A stretch of DNA of 18,615 nucleotides from Scleroderma bovista (GCA_037178675.1 JAYMGJ010000829.1:1-18615); one strand, 5' to 3'. Shown: positions 9,355 through 17,687, numbered from the stretch's first letter. Notes: generated from the sequence alone by a model not told the origin. Made by a program: numbers and translations.

Positions 9355-10362
9355 ATGGATCAGCAACATCAAGATCCGCTTCAGAACATTCTCCTTCAGT
9401 TCGTGCAGGGTCAACTCGACCTCCAGAACAGTATCCAGGCCCTTGCCGATGCACAGCAGGGCCTTGCTCCCGAAGCCCCTGAGGCACCCGCGGCGCCGCC
9501 TCGCGCCCCTAAAAAGATTGTCGCTGAACCTGGGAATTACGATGGCTCCCCCCAGGCCTTCAGAGTTTGGTGGAGCAAGATGAAGTTGTGGGTCATGATG
9601 AACCAAAGGAGCGGTCTCCTAACAAGGAATAGCGAGATCATGGCGGCCGTTCTTTCTAGGTTCGAAGGACCTAAAGCTGGGCGTTGGGCCCAGGTAAAGT
9701 TGGACTACTATCTTAGTCCGGGAGTTGAGTACCCAACGTGGGACGCTCTGCAGGCCAAAATAACTGCCTTTTTCGTGCCTGACAACAATGCCGACTGGGC
9801 TAGGTCCCAGTTACTAAAGTTGCGCCAGGGCCCCCGTCAGCGAGTAGACGATTTCCTCGCAACTTTTGAGTCGCTCAAAGTCGAGAGTGGCTGTCCCGAC
9901 GCCTACGCTAGGGACTTGCTCGAAAGGGTGGTACAGAGGCAGGTCCTCCAGCAGGTATACCTCCTGGCGAAGGATCGTGCCACTTATGCTGAGCTGGCCA
10001 CCTCGGTCAGAACCGTCAGAAGGGCTCAGGAGCTCTTCCTGATTAATACACAGGGCGGAGCCCGCTATTATCAGCAAGGGAGTGGCTCCTCCTCTTACGG
10101 AGTTACGCCGGGCGCTGGCACCCCTATGGATATCGGCGCTGCTCAGCAGCAAAACCAGCAGCGGAGTAAAGGGCTCCAATGCTACAACTGCCAGGGATTT
10201 GGCCACATCACTTGTGAATGTAGCCAACCACATTGCCCATGTTGAGGGCAACCCCAGCATACCCAGGCTGTACAGCCCCAACCTGATGACGAACACATCA
10301 GTGCCGTTCACGGTATGTCCTTCTCTGAAATGAGGGACTATTTCAAGAATTTAAAAGATTAG
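9355..10362 (+). pseudogene. gag: Gag of gypsy copy 1, with an internal TGA
   Basis: Structural nucleocapsid precursor that packages element RNA in cytoplasmic particles. ATG 9355 starts MDQQHQDPLQNILLQFVQ, followed by a Pro/Ala stretch (residues 40-55) and a Retrotrans_gag-type capsid core (NYDGSPQAFRVWWSKMKLWV through DWARSQLLKLRQ and VDDFLATFESLKVESG). The C-terminus has TPMDIGAAQQ and a CCHC zinc knuckle CYNCQGFGHITCEC (residues 276-289; C276, C279, H284, C289). TGA at 10243-10245 stops translation, but the same frame stays open to TAG at 10360-10362 (FSEMRDYFKNLKD), so the stop is probably a lesion. The same TGA is in copy 2 within a converted tract. The -1 slip site lies just before the terminal TAG. 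Confidence 0.9.
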
Positions 10363-10394
10363 AGAGTGAGGATACAATGGGCACCCTTGCTCTC
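10350..10394 (+). promoter_or_regulatory. -1 programmed ribosomal frameshift signal, gag to pol (copy 1)
   Basis: In gag frame the end reads AAT TTA AAA GAT TAG, which contains the heptamer T TTA AAA (10350-10356), a canonical X XXY YYZ slippery site. Five bases later GAGAGTGAGG (10362-10371) can pair without bulges with CCTTGCTCTC (10385-10394): 10 base pairs, two of them G-U, with a 13-nt loop. A -1 slip enters a frame open from 10329 that runs through the pol ATG at 10377. Slip site, spacer and stem are kept in copy 2. Activity is inferred. Confidence 0.75.
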
Positions 10395-11311
10395 GAGTCT
10401 GAATTGGACAGTGCTGTAAGAATTTTGGACTATTGTCTCTCTTGTGCTAAGTCTCTTGAAGCACAGGATATTTATAAATACTGCATCTCTCTTCTTTGCA
10501 GTAAAATACAGAAAACCTACAAAAAATCTTCTTCTCTACTCTCTCCTGTCTCTGTTTCCTTCAACAAGTACTCTGTTTTAACTGTAGATAGTTGGACTCT
10601 AGTGACTCACCTGTATCTATTGTACCCTCTAAGGGAGTCCCTGCAAAGAGCTCGACACCAGAGGTTATATCGTGTGTGCTTAATTCCCTGCTGGATAATA
10701 TTGTTTCTCCCTCTTTGGCATCTGAGGAACTGGAAAGCCCTGCCGGAACCAAAGGAGTTTCTTTCTTGGACTTATGAAGGTCCTTCACCTTGGAGCATGA
10801 AGTGACAGTACCTGTCCACATTTGTGGACCCCTTAATGTTATTAAAGTAGATGCCCTGCTAGACAGTGGCACTACTGGATGTTTTGTTGACAAGAGCTGG
10901 GCTCTTGATAGACGGTTGCAGTTATCTAAGCTGGTAAAGCCTGTTCCAGTGCTTAACGTAGATGGCACCAGGAACCAGGAAGGTGATATCATGCATTATG
11001 TATTACTTACAGTCGGTATTGGGAAACATGCTGAAAAGCTTTGGTGTGCAGTCACCTGCCTTGGAAAGGTTCCCCTTATCCTCAGCCACACCTGGCTTAG
11101 AAAGCATAATCCCGATATTGATTGGGTAACTGGACAAGTTAATTTAACTAGGTGTCCCCCTGAGTGCAAGTCACTCTTGGAAACACGCTTCACTAAGTTA
11201 TTACATCAAAACGAATCTCAGGAAACTTGGGTTCAGGCTTTAAAGGCTTACAAGTCAAAGATTGCGATTGATGAGACAACCCTCGAAGAAGCCCAGAAGC
11301 TAGTACCCTGA
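10377..11311 (+). pseudogene. pol: Pol N-terminal leader and aspartic protease, gypsy copy 1
   Basis: The pol frame (open from 10329, first ATG 10377, -1 relative to gag) begins with about 130 residues of unknown function (MGTLALESELDSAVRILDYC), then retropepsin-like protease. The catalytic motif is ALLDSGTTGCFVD (D-S-G) near 10853-10891 and VPLILSHTWLRKHNPDIDW lies near 11070-11125. It would cut the Gag-Pol polyprotein. Lesions: one base is missing near 10590 compared with copy 2 (shifting the ATG 10377 frame); TGA at 10775-10777 follows SFLDL (also in copy 2); TGA at 11309-11311 stands where copy 2 has CGA (LVPREYW), a clear C-to-T stop. Confidence 0.85.
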
Positions 11312-11808
11312 GAGTACTGGGAGTATTTAGATGTCTTCTCGAAGAAGTCGTCAGAACACATGCCGCTTAGGAAACCGTGGGATCATGGTATAGATCTCAG
11401 GGAAGACTTCCCACCTAAGAAAGGGTGTTTGATACCCCTGTCGGTGGATGAGCAGAAGGAAGTTGAGGCCTTTGTTGACGATCAGCTTGCGAAGGGATAT
11501 ATCCGCCCATCCATTTCCCCTCAGACTTCCCCTGTCTTCTTTGTTCCCAAAAAGGACGGCAAGAAGCACATGGTTCAGGACTATCGATATTTAAACGAGT
11601 GGACTGTTAAAAATAACTACCCGCTGCCCTTGATCAGTCAGCTTGTTGACAAGCTGAAAGGATGTAAACTCTTCATGAAGATGGATCTTCGCTGGGGATA
11701 TAACAATGTCCATATCAAGGAAGGCGATGAATGGAAAGCTGCGTTTGTAACGCACAAAGGGGCTTTTGAGCCCGTTGTTATGTATTTCGGTCTGTGTAAT
11801 TCACCCGC
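11312..11808 (+). pseudogene. pol: Reverse transcriptase N-terminal half, gypsy copy 1
   Basis: Continues pol after the TGA at 11309. RT fingers/palm motifs are QTSPVFFVPKKDGKKHMVQD, YRYLNEWTVKNNYPLPLI and KMDLRWGYNNVHIKEGDEWK (first catalytic Asp in MDL), ending FGLCNSPA. At 11808 the codon for Ala is split by a 282-bp solo LTR. Removing 11809-12090 and one CCGC rejoins SPA to TFQKMMNKIF in frame, as in copy 2, so the insertion came after this copy had landed. Synthesis of element cDNA is the family role; this copy cannot make a continuous RT. Confidence 0.9.
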
Positions 11809-12090
11809 TGTAGAGACTGTCCTGTCTCTAGGTGTGTAGAGTTGCTGATAGTAGTACTGACACTGGACTCTCTACCTTAGCTTATGTAGGCTTGTATTAG
11901 CTTACTAAGCAATCTCCCTCTTTCCTCTGTATATGTTTGAGCTCAGTCCTGGAGTGACTGAACACCTCTACTCTCCCTACTTCTCTTAGTCTCCCTGTCC
12001 CTTGGGAGTCTTGCCAGACCTCCAGAAGCTCCTGGGTCGAATGCACCTCATCTGAGGGAGCAGCCACCCAAACACATTGTTGTCTTTTCA
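11809..12090 (+). mobile_element. 282-bp solo LTR in the RT of gypsy copy 1
   Basis: Starts TGTAGAGACTGTCC and ends TGTCTTTTCA (TG...CA), flanked by a 4-bp duplication CCGC (11805-11808 and 12091-12094). A second copy lies inverted at 18337-18604. Close to its 5' end TAGAGAC and GTCTCTA (11811-11830) can form a hairpin. It has no coding capacity. The short length fits a small LTR or TRIM-type element; the intact parent is not in this window. Confidence 0.75.
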
Positions 12091-13589
12091 CCGCGACATT
12101 CCAAAAGATGATGAACAAGATCTTCCATGATATGTCGGATGTCTGTGTGGTGTATATTGATGACCTCATGATATTTACGGATACAAACGATCAGGAAAAG
12201 CATGACAGGATCGTGCTTGAAGTCTTAAAATGTTTACGTGATAATGACTTGTTTGTCAAACCCGAGAAGTGTCGCTTCCGCATTACCAAAGTCAACTTCC
12301 TTGGAATGATAATCTCACGTGACGGGATAAAGATGGACCCTGAAAAGGTTAATGCTATTTTGAAGTGGCCTGAGCCAACGAATGTCAAACAGGTTCGAGC
12401 ATTCCTAGGCCTCGGCAACTTCTATAGACGCTTCATTAAAGATTATGTGATCATGGCTAGGCCATTGACGGACTTAACGTGCAAAGATGTGGTGTTCCAT
12501 TTTGGTAATAAGGAACACGCTGCATTTGAAGCCTTGAAGGCTGCGTTTACTCGTGCACCAGTACTTCAGTACCCCAACCAGAACCGCGAATTCCGCCTCG
12601 AAACTGATGCATCTGAGTTCGCCGTCGGGGGAGTGATATCTGTTAAGGGCGAGGACGGCGAATTCAGACCAGTAGCGTACATGTTGCACTCTATGACTCC
12701 GCCGGAACACAACTATCCTATTCACGATAAAGAAATGCTGGCCATTATAAAGGCAACAGAGGCCTGGCACCATTATCTCGAGGCCACTCCTTATGCCTTT
12801 GAGATCTACACGGACCATCATAATTTAACATACTTCATGAAGTCGCAGAATCTCTCCAAACGCCAAGCGCGCTGGCAGATGTGGATGATGCATTTCAACT
12901 ACTCGTTAATTTATAAGAAAGGAACCCAGATGCACATTGCAGATCTGCTTAGTAGGCGATCAGACTATTACGTCTCTAGCTCCGATGATAACAAGGATCA
13001 GACCTTGTTAAACCCTGTATCTATTAAGTCGATCAACATCACTGATCAGTCTTATGAAGAGCGCCAGTCGCTGGTTATGGACTTTCATGACACACCTGTC
13101 GCAGGACATAAGGGTGTCAAGGCTACGTTTAATGCGCTCAGGAAGCACTATTCCTGGAAAGGGATGAAGGAGCAAATCCAAACCTACGTAAAACACTGTC
13201 AAAAGTGTCAGCAGTCAAAGGTTTCGAATCAAAAGACTTCTGGAAGTCTCCTTCCGCTCCCTGTCCCAGAAGGACCGTGGCTTGACATCACAATGGACTT
13301 TACCGAGATGCTGGAATCCCTCGGTTATAACTATATATTAGTGGTTGTCGATCGGTTCTCCAAAGAGGTGGTCTTTGTGCCATGCACTAAGGAAGAAACC
13401 GCTCTTTCGACTGCTGAGTTGTTTAGAGATCACATTTGGTGCCAACATGGACTTCCTAGCACCGTGATATCCGACCGTGGATCAGTCTTTGCAAGCAACT
13501 TCCTGGGGGAGTTGTATAGACTTTTAGGCATAAAGCACAAGATGTCTACTGCCTTTCACCCGCAAACTGACGGACAAACGGAGCGGTGT
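12091..13589 (+). pseudogene. pol: RT C-terminal half, RNase H and integrase, gypsy copy 1
   Basis: Frame open from upstream of 12108. RT catalytic YIDD (VYIDDLMIF, 12153-12164), then FLGMIISRDGIKMDPEKV and FLGLGNFYRRFI. RNase H: LETDASEFAVGG (Asp), DKEMLAIIKATEAW (Glu), YTDHHNLTYF (Asp). Integrase: HHCC zinc finger (H-x7-H in HDTPVAGH, then CQKCQQ, about 13084-13215); DDE core with Asp in ITMDFTEM, Asp in VISDRGSVF (about 13467-13482) and Glu in DGQTER (13581-13583). Copy C starts at 13587, three bases after the Glu codon. The frame runs on into C for 18 non-homologous residues to TGA 13638-13640, so that tail is not integrase. The integrase C-terminus and 3' LTR were lost. Confidence 0.92.
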
Positions 13590-13594
13590 CACAC

Positions 13595-13610
13595 ACCAAA
13601 CATGTTTGGT
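13595..13610. repeat. 16-bp palindrome near the 5' end of the LTR-like element
   Basis: ACCAAACATGTTTGGT in copy C is a perfect inverted repeat eight bases from the element start. It is kept with changes only at the centre in A (CACCAAATGTGTTTGGT region, near 3012), D (ACCAAACGTGTTTGGT) and B (ACCAAACAGGTTTGGT, minus). Retention of both arms in four copies suggests a binding site or an end-recognition feature. Confidence 0.6.
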
Positions 13611-14073
13611 ACTGTGGACATGGAGAAAGTTAGCCGATGAAACTAATGCGAAGAACACACACCCAAGATCTGTTGAAAGATTGTCCCAACTTGAGGGATA
13701 CAGACAGCCCTCACTATCCATATCACGCAAAGTCAAGACTATCCTTATGTGAAGAATGAATACAAGCTTGTCATAGCCATCTATCGCACAAGAATGACTA
13801 TCCTGGAGCAAGAGATGAATGCCATCGTCTGGCAGTCATCCCTCGCACAAGAACCACCAAGAAGCAGAAGAATCCAAGGATTGATGATCATTTCAGTATG
13901 AGAGAGGAATGCAACCTACTGCAGTCCAACTCCCATACCAGAACAACCAAAGAAGCAGAAGAAACAATAGAGAAACAAAGGAGAAAAGGAAGAATCATTT
14001 TTAGTGCCCAAATGTCAAATTTAGGTGCCCAGTGCCGGCATTCCGATATTTTGAATAGCTCCGCCATTTTTGA

Positions 14074-14610
14074 AGCTATCAATCATGTGACTATACCATC
14101 ATGGAGCCTAGACCGTGGTCTATCTGCCTGTCAAGTTCCGACATAAATCCGTTCATTTCCCACGGAGATATTCCACCCGCAATCCAGACACCCGCTTCAT
14201 CACTCACTATGGAGTCCACATTTTCTCTGGAACGTTTCTCCGCTATTGCAGCAGACCTCAACTATGTCCTGCTCTTGGGACAGCCTCTCCCTGAGCTCCT
14301 GTGTACTGCCTGGTACATATCTTCCCAGCCTTCTCCCTCAGTCCCTCTCGTTCTTGGTCAGCGCGTTCTCCTTGTCAGTCCTGCATCGCGCACATACTTT
14401 GGTTGTCTCAAGTCTATCGTTAGACTTGAAAATTCATACCTGGTTGTCTCTGTGTCTCCTGAGTCCTCTGCATATGGTCCTTTCATCCCAGAGTCCTGTC
14501 ACATCCATCTCCCTCTATCATTCATCTCGCTTCCCTGGACATGTCAAATCCGCTATTCACATTTACTTCCCTGCTATCCCACAACAAACATGAATGAAAC
14601 AGTGCTCTAG
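14074..14610 (+). CDS. Conserved ORF of unknown function within LTR-like copy C
   Basis: Open from 14074; the first ATG at 14101 gives 169 residues to TAG 14608-14610, and a second ATG at 14209 is shared with copies B and D. Recognisable blocks: FISHGDIPPAIQTPASSL, FSAIAADLNYVLLLGQPLPE, PSVPLVLGQRVLLVSPASRT, VVSVSPESSAYGPFIPE. Compared with copy B over about 145 codons I count by eye about 32 synonymous and about 24 replacement differences, far from the neutral expectation, so the frame was probably translated and under selection. The final about 20 residues after SLPW are not shared with B. No domain, signal peptide or membrane segment is recognised. It lies in the would-be U3, upstream of the TATA box; copy A has lost it. 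Confidence 0.5.
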   Translation, partial: SYQSCDYTIMEPRPWSICLSSSDINPFISHGDIPPAIQTPASSLTMESTFSLERFSAIAADLNYVLLLGQPLPELLCTAWYISSQPSPSVPLVLGQRVLLVSPASRTYFGCLKSIVRLENSYLVVSVSPESSAYGPFIPESCHIHLPLSFISLPWTCQIRYSHLLPCYPTTNMNETVL

Positions 14611-15359
14611 AACCCTTCTTAGGAGCCCTAATAGAGTACAGAACCTTCCCCTTACTGCTCAAGGGAAGACTGCACTTCAGGAGCACCAAATTTCATGCTT
14701 TTGCTCTACAGAAGCTCAATGCAAGGGATTTGTGACACTCTGTGACCAGCTGTGACTCTACTTGTCATTCCAGGCCCCCTGACACTTCTCTTCTGGTTGG
14801 ATCAATTTTTTTATTATCCCCCAGCCACTCCCATCAGTGGCACTGCTTCAGAAGCTCATCTTCAGATCTAAAGTTCAATCAATCACAGGTTGTGCTTCCC
14901 TTCTGTCTGAGTCACACAAAGTCACTCTGGCTCACTCTGACTCACTCTGCTGTGCATTATTCATCCCCTCTTGGCATTACTAATCCTCATTACTCCCCTT
15001 ACCAATCACTTACCAATCATCTTCAAATCATGCTTATCATGCTGCTTATCAATTCATGACTCATGCCCCTATGATTCATATGCATTATGTCATCGCATAT
15101 GCTCATTTAGCTTCGATCTACTCATCCCATGCTTTCCCCCCCTCTCTTTTGGGCCCCATGCAATGATTTTCCCATATTCTTGATTATGCACCCTTTTTTA
15201 CCTATGTTTTTGCTCTTTCCCTTGGCTCAGCAGCTTGTTCAGGCTCTCCCCATCGATAACTCAGCCTGATTACACTGCTTATCAATTGCTTACCAATTTC
15301 TTACCAATCTCTTACCAAGCACTTAGTCATTTGTGCTTACAGGGCCACAGCCCCTCCTG

Positions 15360-15414
15360 TATATAAACCAGCAGCCAAAGGCTGCAAGGAAGTGTCTGCT
15401 TCCCCCTCAATAAA
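15360..15414 (+). promoter_or_regulatory. TATA box and polyadenylation signal of LTR copy C
   Basis: TATATAAA at 15360-15367 and AATAAA at 15409-15414, with the same sequence and spacing as in copy A (3880-3934). Together with TG...CA ends and short target duplications this supports the LTR interpretation. Confidence 0.5.
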
Positions 15415-15927
15415 GCGACCACATTCACTCTCCCTCACTGTCTATAAGCTCTATCACTGTCTTTGGAGTTGTAGGTCACCCAGTGCTGACCTAAAGCTCC
15501 TATATTGCTGTGTATCAGATATATCTTGTATCTGATCATTTCTCTAGGCTCAAGTGCAGTCTAGCATCACTGTCCACTCCATCTCATCACTGTCCATCGC
15601 ATTCTTGAAGCAGGAACTGTCCCCTTGCTTCCCTGTTGCTCCATCACTGCTGTTACACCCCTGTCATCAATCTATCATCACTCTTCAATCCCAGGACTCT
15701 TTCTAACCACTGTGGTAGGCTGAAGAGGAGTGAATACCATTCCAAGTTGCATCCCATCCCCATCAGAAGCCCTTCCCTTCCCTCCTGCATCCTGCCTGAA
15801 GGCATGCAGCACCTTCCCCTGTGGAGATTAAATACCAGAACCGCAAAGGAAGACCACCACTTGCTTTTTGTTGTCATTTGGTGTTGGTTGTTGGTTGTTC
15901 TGACCTCTTCCCTCACTTAGGCACACA

Positions 15928-16211
15928 GCGGAAGCTCTTCTCCTTATAGAGTAACCCCAGGTGCTGGCACCCCAATGGATATCAGTGCTGCTCAGCAGCA
16001 AAACCAGCAATGGAGTAAAGGGATCCAATGCTACAACTGCCAGGGATTTGGCCACATCACTTGTGAATGTAGCCAACCACATTGCCCATGTTGAGGGCAA
16101 CCCCAGCATACCCAGGCTGTACAGCCCCAACCTGATGACGAACACATCAGTGCCGTTCACGGTATGTCCTTCTCTGAAATGAGGGACTATTTCAAGAATT
16201 TAAAAGATTAG
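15928..16211 (+). pseudogene. gag: Gag C-terminus of gypsy copy 2
   Basis: Resumes gag at SGSSSPYRVTPGAGTPMD, then the CCHC knuckle CYNCQGFGHITCEC, an in-frame TGA at 16092-16094 (identical to copy 1) and the terminal TAG at 16209-16211. The first about 60 bases are roughly 80% identical to copy 1, while the sequence from about 16030 onward is nearly identical. Together with 7258-7411 this is one gag gene split by the D insertion. Confidence 0.88.
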
Positions 16212-16243
16212 AGAGTGAGGATACAATGGGCACCCTTGCTCTT
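16199..16243 (+). promoter_or_regulatory. -1 programmed frameshift signal, gag to pol (copy 2)
   Basis: Slippery T TTA AAA at 16199-16205, the same five-base spacer, and a stem GAGAGTGAGG (16211-16220) with CCTTGCTCTT (16234-16243). The outermost pair is G-U instead of G-C; otherwise it is identical to copy 1. This junction lies inside the near-identical tract, so its conservation is not independent evidence. Confidence 0.7.
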
Positions 16244-16627
16244 GAGTCTGAATTGGACAGTGCTGTAAGAATTTTGGACTATTGTCTCTCTTGTGCTAAG
16301 TCTCCTGAAGCACATGATATTTATAAATACTGCATCTCTCTTCTCTGCAGTAAAATACAGAAAACCTACAAAAAATCTTCTTCTCTACTCTCTCCTGTCT
16401 CTGTTTCCTTCAACAAGTACTCTGTTTTAACTGTAGATAGTATGGACTTCAGTGACTCACCTGTATCTATTGTACCCTCTAAGGGAGTCCCTGCAAAGAG
16501 CTCGACACCAGAGGTTATATCGTGTGTGCTTAATTCCCTGCTGGATAATATTGTTTCTCCCTCTTTGGCATCTGAGGAACTGGAAAGCCCTGCCGGAACC
16601 AAAGGAGTTTCTTTCTTGGACTTATGA
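16226..16627 (+). pseudogene. pol: Pol N-terminal leader, gypsy copy 2
   Basis: ATG 16226 opens 133 codons, -1 relative to gag, encoding MGTLALESELDSAVRILDYC, a Ser-rich middle and KGVSFLDL before TGA 16625-16627. The reading frame continues after the TGA straight into protease (RSFTLEHEVTVPV), so the stop is most likely a lesion within pol; it is shared with copy 1. The leader is unbroken here, unlike copy 1, which lacks one base. I recognise no domain. Confidence 0.65.
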
Positions 16628-17687
16628 AGGTCCTTCACCTTGGAGCATGAAGTGACAGTACCTGTCCACATTTGTGGACCCCTTAATGTTATTGAAGTAG
16701 ATGCCCTGCTAGACAGTGGCACTACCAGTTGTTTTGTTGACAAGAGCTGGGCTCTTGATAGGTGCTTGTAGTTATCTAAGCTGGTAAAGCCTGTTCCAGT
16801 GCTTAACATAGATGGCACCAGGAACCAGGAAGGTGATATCATGCATTATGTATTACTTACAGTCGGTATTGGGAAACACCCTGAAAAGCTATGGTGTGCC
16901 ATCACTTGCCTTGGAAAGGTTCCCCTTATCCTCAGCCACACCTGGCTAAGGAAGCATAATCCCGATATTGATTGGGTAACTGGACAGGTTAATTTAACTA
17001 GGTGTCCCCTGAGTGCAAGTCACTCTTGGAAACACGCTTCACTAAATTATTGCGTCAGAACGAATCTCAGGAAACTTGGATTCAGGCTTTGAAGGCTCAC
17101 AAGTCAAAGGTTGCTATTGATGAGACAACCCTCGAAGAGGCCCAGAAGCTTGTACCCCGAGAGTACTGGAAATATTTAGATGTCTTCTCGAAGAAGTTGT
17201 CAGAATGCATGCCGCTTAGGAAGCCGTGGGATCATGGTATAGATCTCAGGGAGGGTTTCCTGCCTAAGAAAGGGCATTTGATATCCCTGTTGGTGGATGA
17301 ACAGAAGGAAGTTGAGGACTTTGTTGACGATCAGCTTGCAAAAGGATATATTTGCCCATCCATCTCCCCTCAGACTTCCCCTGTTTTCTTTGTTCCCAAA
17401 ACATACAGCAAGAAGTGCATGGTTCAGGACTATAGTTATTTAAATGAGTGGACCATTAAAAATAACTATCCACTCCCCTTGATCAGTTAGCTTGTCGATA
17501 AGCTGAAAGGATGTAAACTCTTCACCAAGATGGATCTTTGTTGGGGATATAATAATGTCCAGATCAAGGAGGGCAATGAGTGGAAAGCTGTGTTTGTAAT
17601 GCACAAAGGGGATTTTGAGCCCATTGTTATGTATTTTGGTCTATGTAATTCACCCACAACATTCCAGAAGATGATGAACAAAATCTT
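16628..17687 (+). pseudogene. pol: Protease and RT N-terminal half, gypsy copy 2
   Basis: Protease with ALLDSGTTSCFVD, then RT motifs QTSPVFFVPKTYSKKCMVQD, YSYLNEWTIKNNYPLPLI, MDLCWGYNNVQIKEGNEWK and FQKMMNKIF. It breaks at 17687, before YIDD, where a gypsy LTR begins. Lesions seen against copy 1: TAG at 16769-16771 (CAG in copy 1), one C lost from the run at 17006-17009, and TAG at 17488-17490 (CAG in copy 1). Arg-to-Cys and Lys-Asp-Gly-to-Thr-Tyr-Ser changes fall on otherwise conserved RT residues. At 17154 it keeps CGA where copy 1 has TGA. This copy is older or more heavily mutated. Confidence 0.9.

Larger units (their letters stand above)
8165..13586 (+). mobile_element. Ty3/gypsy retrotransposon copy 1, 3' end deleted
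   Basis: Order: 5' LTR (8165-8964), candidate primer-binding site, pre-gag ORF (9031-9318), gag with CCHC knuckle (9355-10362), -1 frameshift site, then pol as protease, RT, RNase H and integrase. The PR-RT-RH-IN order places it in Ty3/gypsy (Metaviridae). It sits in copy D at 8164/8165. It ends at the codon after the integrase catalytic Glu, where copy C begins; the rest of integrase, any chromodomain and the 3' LTR are missing. A 282-bp solo LTR interrupts RT. Confidence 0.9.
13587..15927 (+). mobile_element. LTR-like element copy C, full length (2.34 kb), recombinant
   Basis: Starts TGTCACACACCAAACATG after GCGG (13583-13586) in integrase of copy 1, and ends GGCACACA before GCGG (15928-15931) in gag of copy 2. 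The flanks belong to different elements, so this is not a simple insertion. The left end fits an insertion in integrase; the right end is the lost 3' end of copy D. It carries an ORF (14074-14610), a TATA/AATAAA pair (15360-15414) and no gag or pol. I read it as a long solo LTR, though a non-autonomous coding element is an alternative. Confidence 0.8.

Noticed and set aside
9025..9606. 193-codon minus-strand frame opposite the pre-gag ORF and gag
   Set aside because: Antisense of the gag region; no recognisable motif and codon pattern explained by the plus-strand gene.
10243..10245. Shared TGA in gag of both copies as a possible recoded or readthrough stop
   Set aside because: Both copies are nearly identical over the whole tract, so the sharing is better explained by gene conversion; a second shared TGA at 10775/16625 lies in the same tract.
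10413..10502. Possible intron in the pol leader (GTAAGA ... TTTGCAG)
   Set aside because: Removal leads straight into a TAA codon in the pol frame, and the unspliced frame is open in copy 2.
13587..13640. C-terminal tail CHTPNMFGTVDMEKVSR of the integrase frame
   Set aside because: It is translated from the start of copy C; the same sequence occurs at 3004 and 7412 with no integrase upstream.
14246..14593. Overlapping 115-codon frame in copy C
   Set aside because: Shadow of the conserved ORF in another frame; substitutions between B and C fall on its non-third positions.
15653..16160. Minus-strand frames near the end of copy C and across the gag2 junction
   Set aside because: Antisense shadows; one crosses the element/gag boundary, so it cannot be an old gene.
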